Made by a program: the position numbers and the translations under genes. The notes below the pieces were generated by a model. The model was not told the origin of the DNA and searched no databases. It was given only the letters and a program-made list of their open reading frames with translations. Positions 56,014 through 64,000 of a stretch of 64,000 nucleotides of DNA are shown one piece after another (within the stretch, counting starts at the first letter, position 1; every line of letters begins with the position of its first letter). Origin of the DNA: Quercus robur (lineage: Eukaryota > Streptophyta > Magnoliopsida > Fagales > Fagaceae). The DNA lies in NCBI RefSeq assembly GCF_932294415.1, contig NC_065535.1, positions 23,090,782-23,154,781 on the forward strand, read 5' to 3'.

Positions 56014-56949
56014 ATGTCCATAATAGCAGAAGCACCTGGTTTCCTTCAAGTATTTTCTGATGGGTCTGTAAAACGCTTTGATCCTGAGATTGTCCCGGCC
56101 TCAACTGAATCAATTAATGGACACAAGTTCAAGGATGTGGTCATTGACTCATCAAAGCCAATTACTGGAAGGTTATTTCTTCCTAGTACTCCTACTCAGG
56201 GGTTCTCAAGTAAGCTTCCTGTTGTGGTTTATTTCCACGGTGGTGGCTTTTGCATTGGCTCGACTACATGGCTTGGCTACCATCATTTCCTGGGAGATTT
56301 CTCTGTGGCATCACAATCCATTGTTCTCTCTGTTGACTATCGTTTAGCTCCAGAAAATCGTCTCCCTATAGCATATGAAGATTGTTATAGCTCACTAGAT
56401 TGGCTTAGTCACCAAGTAAGGTCTGAACCATGGCTTGAGCAAGCTGACCTTTCACGTGTGTTTCTCTCTGGCGACAGTGCTGGAGGGAACATTGCACACC
56501 ATCTTGCCATCAAAGCAATTCAGAACAAAACTTGTAATGTAAAAATCAAGGGATTGTTGTTGATACATCCTTATTTTGGGAGTGAGAAGAGGACTGAGAA
56601 CGAGATGGCTGAAGGAGAAGCAGGGAATGTGGCAAGCAATGACATGTTCTGGGGACTAAGTATACCAGGAGGATCAAACCGTGATTACTTTGGTTGTAAT
56701 TTTGAGAAGGCAGAATTGTCTGCGTCTGAATGGTGTCAATTTCCTAGGGTGGTGGTTTTTGTTGCTGGCTTGGACTTCTTGAAGGAAAGGGGAGTTATGT
56801 ATGCAGAATTTTTGAAGAAGAAAGGGGTTCAAGTGGTGAGGCTGGTGGAGACTGAGGGAGAGCCGCATGTGTTTCATGTTTTTCATCCTAAATCTGAGGC
56901 GACTCGCTTGCTCCAACAACAAATGGATGAGTTCATGAAGAGCTATTAA
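56014..56949 (+). CDS. Class-I plant carboxylesterase (CXE, GID1-like alpha/beta hydrolase)
   Basis: It hydrolyses carboxylic esters; the natural substrate is unknown. The 311-aa intronless frame uses the ATG at 56014-56016; the upstream in-frame codons lack an ATG. The oxyanion-hole motif HGGG is at residues 75-78, the nucleophile elbow GDSAG at 153-157 (Ser155), the acid at Asp254 in AGLDFLKERG and the His at 285 in EPHVF. VDYRLAPENRLP lies at 108-119. All triad residues are kept, so it should be an active enzyme, in contrast to the GID1 gibberellin receptors, which lost the His. No signal peptide or membrane segment is evident, suggesting a cytosolic protein. It is similar to members called CXE6/8/9/17, but I do not assign a number. 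It is convergent with the BSD2-like gene, 616 bases away. Confidence 0.93.
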   Translation: MSIIAEAPGFLQVFSDGSVKRFDPEIVPASTESINGHKFKDVVIDSSKPITGRLFLPSTPTQGFSSKLPVVVYFHGGGFCIGSTTWLGYHHFLGDFSVASQSIVLSVDYRLAPENRLPIAYEDCYSSLDWLSHQVRSEPWLEQADLSRVFLSGDSAGGNIAHHLAIKAIQNKTCNVKIKGLLLIHPYFGSEKRTENEMAEGEAGNVASNDMFWGLSIPGGSNRDYFGCNFEKAELSASEWCQFPRVVVFVAGLDFLKERGVMYAEFLKKKGVQVVRLVETEGEPHVFHVFHPKSEATRLLQQQMDEFMKSY

Positions 56950-57565
56950 GTATTAACATCCAATATGCACATTCGAAATATTTTTTTCTTATTGGAATTT
57001 AGTAATCAAAGGACTATGGACTATGGAATTTTAAATAAATGAAAAATGCTATTAGTGAAATTTATGGAATGAGAATTTTTATCAATTTTGTGGATCCAAA
57101 ATAGGTACAAATTGTTTTTCCAAACTTGCACTGCCACTGCAGAATGCAGAATCCTCCAATCTCCTGCCCTAAATGCAACCTGGTGATGTAATACAAATGA
57201 GAAGAAATAACTAACAGAAATCTAGCCTTCACAGTAATGAGTAGGTTTAGTTCTCACAGGAATGGGTAGGGGGAAACTATCATTGTCTTCTGCTTGCTTT
57301 AGCACCAGTGTACTTTCTAACATACATGCCCAATATTTAGACGAAAACAGAGAAAGGATTTACATGCCACAATATCATACAAAAGCTATAAATGCTCCAA
57401 GAAAAACCTCCTATGTTGATACATGTGTTCACTAACATACAACTGCTCTAGGGTACTGACTACTGAGGACCAAATCAGACTTCTATATATGGCACAAGCA
57501 CTCCTGCTGCATCATCCAGCTCTCAACTTCAATTCTTCGGAAATAGCAGAAAAACAACAAAAAAT
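56950..57565. other. Shared 3' flank of CXE and BSD2-like genes
   Basis: 3' UTR DNA of both convergent genes. No other gene was recognised. Confidence 0.5.
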
Positions 57566-59135
57566 CTATTCATCGAAGGTGCTCATGAAACCTCCAAGGA
57601 AACCTGCTCCATTGCAATTTCCACATAACATCTCCTTTTTACCACTGTGAGGGAAAGAAATTATAGTAAGAATGATAAGCAACAGAATTGTATAGTTCTT
57701 AATTATGTTTGTATCTGCTATGTGCAAGCTAAATGATCCTCTCGGCCCTCTCTTCCTCTCCCCTCTAACATGAGCATTCTTTCCAGTCTCCACCCTTGAA
57801 ATTGTAAATTTTTTTTTTTTTTTTTTTTTTTTGGGGATCATCCTTGAAATTGTAATTATTGTATAAGATCACAAGGGCAGTGATGTGGTATTTTTTCCAG
57901 TAGTAGTACAGATAACACATGCAAATGGCAATAAAAAAACAAAATAAAAAAAACAAACAAAAACAAAAACAAGAAGAAGAAGTAACTGGAAGTAGTTACC
58001 CGCAAAGCCAACATGAGTCACCAGCTTTGAACTGTCCATTGAAAATGTCAACAGAGTTCACTACGCTACCTTTGCATTGCGAACATTGAATTGCAACTGC
58101 ATGCCCATTGTACACATTTTTAAATATATATATATATATAACCTCCATACTCTTTCAATTGTTTCTTTTCTCCTTTCATAACTTGGAAGTATGAGCACTC
58201 TTTCAAGTGACCATAGAATTTATTCTCTTTTGAAATTTTCTACTCCTTCATCATCGGAAACATGTAGTTAGCTCACTAAAATGCTTTTTAGTGTAACAGC
58301 AACACAAACCATTCAATAGTAAGTCCCATAGTCATCTTAAATTAGTGAACAAAGATCAAGCGGAAAGGACTTGTATTCTCAGATGTACCAATTTTATTTG
58401 TTTATCTTTTGATAATCAAAGATGTACCAACTACTTTAAGCTTACCATTTCCATCACAATCAGCACAAATAATGCTTTTCGATTTGCCACTTTGATTACT
58501 TTTTGCAGCCTACTTGGATAAGGGTGAAATCGTGAAAAGAGAAACACAAATCAAAATCATAATATGTAACAAAAAAAAAAATGCAATATATATTCTTACC
58601 AATAAACATCTCAATTATATTATCCACTAAGTTGCAAATTTAAATGAGAAATGATATGTTTACAACATTTTTACAACAAATCTTAAGTAGCAGGTTGTTA
58701 CAGGTTGTTATTATTGGGGTAAAAAAGTAATCTTAGTGTTAGGTTCAAATTTGAACCAATAAAAATTAACCATCTATAATTTGTTGTAAAATTGTTGTAG
58801 ACGTAGCATCTCTAAATTTAAATACCATAAAGAACCCAACTATTGGAACTGATTTAAATGTGAAAAGGCAGGACCTTAGCTTTCAGTTTGCCAAATTTAG
58901 CAGCTGGAGAATTTTGGAACACATCATATTGAGCATGCTTTTGATTGTTATCATTGCTCATACACTTCCCTGATCATTGGAATGAACAGACAATTCCTTA
59001 GCAAAACAGAAGTCAACAATGAATTTGCTAAATTATAAGTGACTTCAGGGTATTGAGAGGGAGAGAGAGAGAGAGACCTGGTTTTGGTGTAGCATTGAAG
59101 GAAGTTATGGGTGCTGAGCACAGAACAGAAGCCAT
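57566..59135 (-). CDS. BSD2: BSD2-like chloroplast DnaJ-type zinc-finger protein
   Basis: BSD2 is a stromal chaperone that holds Rubisco large subunits during assembly. On the minus strand the exons are 59135-59078, 58969-58875, 58509-58446, 58096-58000 and 57644-57566 (TAG 57568-57566), giving 130 aa. The N-terminus MASVLCSAPITSFNATPKPG looks like a transit peptide. Four Cys-pair motifs follow: CADCDGN, CSQCKGS, CWLCGGK and CGNCNGAG, ending GFLGGFMSTFDE. These are the CxxCxGxG repeats of a J-protein zinc-finger without a J domain, with length and ending as in BSD2. Joining exons 3 and 4 at the visible acceptor puts Val in place of the last Gly of motif 1, and motif 2 also has Val; the exon 4 acceptor (58097) is the least sure. 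A MITE sits in the 365-base intron before exon 3. Confidence 0.78.
58648..58812. mobile_element. Foldback MITE in BSD2-like intron
   Basis: The ends GTTTACAACATTTTTACAAC and ATTTGTTGTAAAATTGTTGT form an inverted repeat, and GGTTCAAATTTGAACC is the centre. This is the same family as the split copy at 7190-8285. It lies between two exons of the BSD2-like gene without touching splice sites. Confidence 0.7.
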
Positions 59136-60798
59136 TGAAGATTTGAGAACCAAGTTCCAGTTGAATTTGGTCTAGGTAAGGTAAGTTAGTTGGCGGTTGG
59201 AACTGGTTGGAAATGGAAAACAAGATTTTTTTTTTTTTTTTTTTTTCTCTCACATTGAAACGTGGCGCAGTGTTGGCCCATGGATTCAAGATTGGCTTTG
59301 GACCTTAGTGAGAAAAGCGTGTAGGGCCAGGCAGGGCTGGAGCACAAGCCCAAATAGACAGATTTATGGTCTCGGTTTCGTTGTGAATTTTTAGCTTGAT
59401 TTTGTAATGGTAGGTAATTTTGCTTGATTAGGCTGAAATTTTTATTTTAATAAAAAATATTGAAAATATTAAATTTATGAAACTTATTCGAAAATTGAAA
59501 CATTATAAAAAATGTGAGCCGAACTCATTATTTTATATTGAAATGTTAAAAAAGTGAATCCTTAACTTAATTTTTATTGTTTTGTTCCGAAACAAATTTA
59601 TCCACCGGACGATTTGTCCTATTCAAATATTCACGACTAATTTTGAAATTGTAAGTTAAACATATAATTTTCAGATTTTTTTTTCAATAGACAAAAAATG
59701 TTTTAAGAGAAAGAAAAGAAAATAAGTAACCTATTAAGGTATGGCTTATGAGACACAAGCACACTACATTTCTGTAAAACTGGACACACCATTAAATTCA
59801 TGATTTTCAAATCTTGAAAGCATGAATTCAATTCATTTTTTTTTACGTGTATTAATTTAAAAATAAGTTAAAAAATTATGTATTTTTTGAATATATTCAG
59901 GGACTGTTTTGTTAGAGGGTGGAAAAATGGAAATGAGATGATAGAAAATGGAGAAGAGATAGAAAAGTGGGAGTATAGAAGAGATTAGTTTTTCCTCATT
60001 TGTGTTTGGTTGGGATGATGAAAAAGTTGAGAGATGGAAAACTTATTTGTTTAGTTAAGAAGAAAAAATGAGAAGATGGAAATTAAAGCTAATATAAATT
60101 TACAATTATGTCCCCATTAAAATAAAACAAAAAAGTAACACACACATTTTTTATTGAAAATTTGTGAATGGACGCTTCAAATAAAAAGAGAACCAAGCCA
60201 AAGGAATATGAGCGAAAAAAAAAATGAGGAGTACAAGAAAAGACAAAAAAAAAAAAAAAAAATAAAGGAACAAAAAAAGGGAAACAAATAGTACAACGGA
60301 GAGACAAAAACAAAAACCAAAGGAAAAAAAGAAAAGAAAAAAAAAGAAGCAAATTGGCAAGAAGTGACAAACTCATGTGCAAATGCACACGGACATTTTT
60401 GTTAGCTCAAAACATTAAGTATTTTCCTTTCAGTTTTCTCCTTATTTTAGAGAGAAAACTTTTTGATGGGTTTGGAGAAAAAATATCCGGACCTTACTAA
60501 TTTTCTTTCCCCTCCTCCCTCCAACCAAAAACCTACAAAAAATATTTTCTCCCAACTTTTTTCTTCTCTATTTTTCATCATCCCTAAATTTAGAAGGTTC
60601 ATCTTCTAAAAAAAAAAAAAAAAATCAAAATGTAATTCAATTCTCCCCCAATGACACGTAGGTTGTATTTTACTAATGTTGGATGACATGTGAATATATC
60701 CTTCTCTTTTGATTGGACTAGGGAGGTTTAGAAGTATGATGAAGTGAAATAAGAGAGAAGTAAATTGTGTCGTTTTTGAGGTGAATTTGAATTACTAT
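59136..60798. other. BSD2-like promoter flank and AT-rich DNA
   Basis: No gene recognised. A T-run lies at 59227-59246. Text at 59905-60060 and 60440-60600 is purine-rich on one side and pyrimidine-rich on the other (GAAAATGGAGAAGAGATAGA / TTTTCTCCCAACTTTTTTCT), perhaps the inverted ends of a MITE. Confidence 0.4.
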
Positions 60799-61476
60799 TG
60801 TAGTTGCACGATTTTCCTGGCCCAAACCCTATTGATCAGGCCCTGGCCCAAGGCGCAACACACAATAAATACTTGTAGAGGCTGGGTCAAAAAACTTAGC
60901 CTCAGTGAGCTTAGTCGGTCTAAGGTATGGAAAATGTTGTTGTAGGAATAAAAACACCAGAATGGATACTCCACAGAAGATTCTATTTCCTGAGTGCTGA
61001 ATACATTTTTCTTCGTCCTCTTCTTTGAGGGACTCCATTACATTATATAGCTCTCTCATTCTTATCTGAACCTTACACTTGTTGATCATCTAAACCCCCA
61101 CTTGAGCACCTGTCTTATCAGACACCTTTATCACTCCCTTGTGAGTTGCAGTGGCCAAGGTAGTACTGTTCAGGGGTCTTTTCCTCATTAATGCGGCCAA
61201 GAGGGTGGTTGTGACACATTTAATGTGGCGGTAGCAGCTTTCCATAAGATATTTTGGGTTTTATTCTTTTTTATATGCTTGGAGGATGAGTTGCAGTGGT
61301 TGGGGCGAGCTTTTGGTCTGGACTTCGTAGTGTCCGAGGAGGTGTTACTCCTCGGACAGGTTTCTTTTACCGTAGTTGGGCTTGAATAATGTTTTGGCTA
61401 TGACTTCTCCTCGGACACGATACTTCTCGAACGGGCCTGTATTTAACTAGCCCATTATTTTGGGCCGGGCCCCACA
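60799..61476 (-). repeat. 3' LTR of the second antisense-gene element
   Basis: On the minus strand it starts TGTGGGGCCCGGCCC and ends CGTGCAACTACA (TG..CA). ACTAT precedes it on + at 60794-60798 as the likely target-site duplication. CCTCGGAC and CGAGGAG words, also common in the first element, recur. Confidence 0.8.
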
Positions 61477-61734
61477 ATAGCCCCTCAAAACTTCGGTTTT
61501 TATCTCCTTCCGAGGAGAAAAGCGGGGTTTTGATGTCAGTGAGAGGATGGAAGTAAAGAGGGCTTAGGGCGCGCATGCGGGCAGTTACTTTGGACGCGCT
61601 ACAATTTACGAGGCGCGGCCATTTACTTCCGGAGGCTTCTTGTCCCCTTCATCCAACGGTGAGACGTGGATCGAACGGCCATCATTATTTCTCGACTTTT
61701 TAGGCGAGGTCGATCTTTTCTCTCTCCTCCCGGC

Positions 61735-61742
61735 TATATAAG
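61735..61742 (+). promoter_or_regulatory. TATA box of the antisense gene
   Basis: TATATAAG lies 278 bases upstream of the start codon and about 190 before the leader-intron donor (GTAAGTTCC at 61924), a plausible pol II core promoter between the 3' LTR and the antisense gene. It reads away from the element's own LTR transcription. Confidence 0.5.
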
Positions 61743-62012
61743 ACGTCAGACAGGCTCCCTTTTTCTTTTTTTATCCGCACATCAGAATAGAGATCTCCAG
61801 AGAACTCCAGCGCCCAGAAATCCTTGAGCACATCCTTTCTTTAGATCTTCATAGTCATTTCTGCGAAGCACCCTCCATAGAAGAGCTTTCCGATCTCCTC
61901 ATCGATCATTTGAGAAGATACCTGTAAGTTCCGTTCCCTTTGTCGCTTCGACTTCCTCCTCGGACTTTGTTTTTCCCTCGGTCTTTATTTTCATTCTTCT
62001 AGTACAGCTCAG

Positions 62013-64000
62013 ATGGGTAAATTCGAAAAATTAGTAAATACTCCGGCCGCTATGGAGGCCTTTAGGGCAAAATACCACATTCCCCCGGGGGTGGGGCTGC
62101 AGTACTGTCCTCTTGAAGGAGTATTGACAGATAGAGGCGAGGGAGAAGTTGTTATCTCCATGATTGCTTTCATAGAGGGAGGGATGACACTTCCCATGCG
62201 TAGGATTACAAGGGAATACCTGTTCAACCATAGGTTGACGCCGTATCAGTGTGCCCCAAATATGTTCAAGATACTAGGCTGTGTAGATGTCTTAGACGAG
62301 CGGATGAATCTAGGCCTTACTTGGCACGACGTGGTTCATCTGTACGAGTGTCACCGCCTCGAGAGCGGAGGGTATTATCTTAAATCCCGATCCGAGGTTG
62401 TTAGATTGATCTCTTGTCTTCCCGTATCCAATAAGACCGTGAAGAATGATTTCCTTATTACTTCGGGGGAGTGGTTCGATGGTATTCATTGTCCGACTCG
62501 GGTAGGAATCCCAGGTGCGGCGTCTTTAGGGCCAATCCTTTTGGGGAAAGGGTTTAGTGTTGGGGGGTTATCTTTCTTGCTTTCTTTACACTTGGAGAAT
62601 TTCATGAACTAATCCCACTTCTCTTGGATGTTTGCAGATAAAGTTCACGTCGCTCCTCGGCTAAACTTCGTGAATGTGCCGGCGCTGAACTACCTTCTGA
62701 GGTCGGAAATTTACGTTACTGAGGACGAACAGTTACGTGCGGCTCATCTGGTTCTGGGCTATCAACCTCTAAGCCGCTCTTTCCAAGCTATTGGTCACGC
62801 CATAAGGGCTGGCAGTCCGAGGTTGGCTAGGATTGACGTGTCCAAGACCGGGTTCCTAGCTCGACGTGATCTTCCACCAGTCGTACTACCCGACGTCTGA
62901 CATCCCTATCTAGCAGAGCAACTACCTCCGCCAGACGAGCCTGGTGTTGCTGTTCCAGTTGAGGGGCAAACCGAATCATCTCGTCTTTCCCTTGAGGAAG
63001 AAATAGACGAGTTTTATTTTGAGGAGGAAGTTCAGCAAGACCCCGTGGTTGAGCTTTCTGATCCTGAAGGAGAGTAGGACCGCAATTCCGTGGCTGGTGG
63101 TCCAATCATAATAACCTGCTCGGACGACTCCTCGGACGGAGAAGGAGGTGATATGGGAAAGTCTCTGCGAGAGTTGATGTCCAGCCGAGGAAAGGGTCAG
63201 TCCTCAAAGGCGCCTGCCAAGGCACAAACCCAAGACCCTCCTCCAATCGCCCCTCAGGTCCCTACTGATCCTGGCCTCAAGGCTATCCCCGACCTAAAAA
63301 AGAAGAGGCAGGCTGACATTCCTGAAGAGGGTGAACTGGTTTCCCGACCTGCTAAGTAGCAAAAGGCTACAAAGGGACAGAGGAGTAAGAGGGCAAACTC
63401 CTCGGAGAGCAGGGACGAGGAGAACCGTGCTGAGGTGCGCGCTACTCCGCGTACATGGAGCCCTAAGTTGGAGTTAGATGGGGTTGCCATCCCTTACAAC
63501 TCGTCGATCCGAGAGTACAACAGGGGCCGAGCAGGGTACGTGGCTGATGCCTTAGAGCAACCCCTACTACTTCCTCGGGATATGGAAGCCTATAGGCGGT
63601 TCTCTCAGCCCGAGATTTTCCTATCCCTCAAAAGGGATCTTGCGATGGTAAGTAATCCTTTTACTGTTTTATTAATTTATTTAACCCTGTTAAATTCTGA
63701 ATCGATCTTGTTTCGTTCGCAGATTACTCAGCAGGTATTTGTGGCTAAGGAATTTTGTCGTGATAATCGCAGTCAGGCTGAGGCTGAGGCTCAGTCTCGG
63801 ACGGAGATGGAGAAAGCCTTGGGGTCCCTCAAGCACGATCACCTTGAACTCACGGAGAAGTTCAAGGAGTCGGAGAAACGGTGCAAAAGTGCTGAGGCTG
63901 GTTTGAAAAGCGCCGAGACCCAGGCAGAGGACCAGCGTAAAGAGCTATATTTGACCCAGATCAACCTCGCCACCGAGAAGCAGGCAGTGCTGGATCTCAA
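62013..64000 (+). pseudogene. Antisense retroelement gene, related to 47286-44583, broken by stops
   Basis: Exon 1 is 62013-62514, exon 2 is 62638-63647 and exon 3 starts at 63723 and leaves the window. Splice positions and phases equal those of the first copy: exon 1 ends CCAG before GT and exon 2 starts AT in both. Exon 1 (MGKFEKLVNTPAAMEAFRAK, IEGGMTLPMRRITREYLFNH, ILGCVDVLDERMNLGLTWHD) matches the conserved domain. Exon 2 shares YVADALEQPLLLPRDM with YVADALGRTMLLPTDM. Exon 3 opens a coiled coil (AEAQSRTEMEKALGSLKHDH). Exon 2 has in-frame stops at 62898-62900, 63076-63078 and 63357-63359, so the gene is inactive. Confidence 0.8.

Larger units (their letters stand above)
60799..64000 (-). 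mobile_element. Second LTR element with antisense gene (continues past the window)
   Basis: An LTR at 60799-61476 is followed on + by ATAGCCCCTCAAAAC, which on the minus strand is the polypurine tract GTTTTGAGGGGCTAT, the same text as in the element at 42558-48516. So this element reads on the minus strand and the LTR is its 3' LTR. The internal DNA carries a gene on + with the same design as the first element's antisense gene. The other LTR, primer-binding site and any gag-pol lie outside. GC content is clearly higher than in flanking DNA. Confidence 0.85.

Overview
The window is nuclear DNA of a flowering plant. It holds introns with GT..AG borders, AT-rich intergenic DNA, and many plant transposons (Tourist-like, hAT, MULE, SINE, LINE, copia and gypsy). 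The genes and repeat style suit a woody rosid eudicot. Fagales (the oak/chestnut/beech group) is my guess from the style of the short transposons, but I cannot prove it here.

Six host genes are recognisable. In order they are: the 3' part of a WIN1/SHINE-clade ERF gene (1-1035, +), cuticle and wax regulation; a LOLITA-like longin small subunit of the TPLATE/TSET endocytic complex (16314-19328, +, five coding exons); RDR6, the RNA-dependent RNA polymerase of tasiRNA and silencing pathways (20571-25221, -, two coding exons); an SPX1/SPX2-type phosphate-sensing protein (51180-54466, +, three exons) with two PHR1-type P1BS sites upstream; an intronless class-I carboxylesterase (56014-56949, +); and a BSD2-like chloroplast DnaJ zinc-finger protein (57566-59135, -, five exons). 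LOLITA/RDR6 and carboxylesterase/BSD2 are tail-to-tail pairs. The genes share no obvious pathway.

Most of the rest is transposon-derived. Two Pack-MULEs with perfect 9-bp target-site duplications carry pieces of host genes. The one at 12569-14467 joins an FPA RRM1 fragment to an opposing HRD3A/SEL1L-like N-terminal fragment. The one at 32841-33901 carries exon 1 of the proteasome subunit RPN7. A degraded copia element with short LTRs lies at 34676-39234. A deleted gypsy element sits inside a LINE remnant (27062-29425). A foldback MITE at about 7190-8285 has been entered by both a SINE and a probable solo LTR.

The most unusual content is a pair of related LTR elements. One is complete at 42558-48516. 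The other, in opposite orientation, starts at 60799 and runs off the right edge. Neither shows gag-pol within the window. Each carries a spliced gene transcribed antisense to the element, starting near the 3' LTR, with a 5'-UTR intron, a conserved N-terminal domain and a coiled-coil C-terminal part. The complete element also has about nine copies of an ~80-bp tandem repeat next to the primer-binding site.
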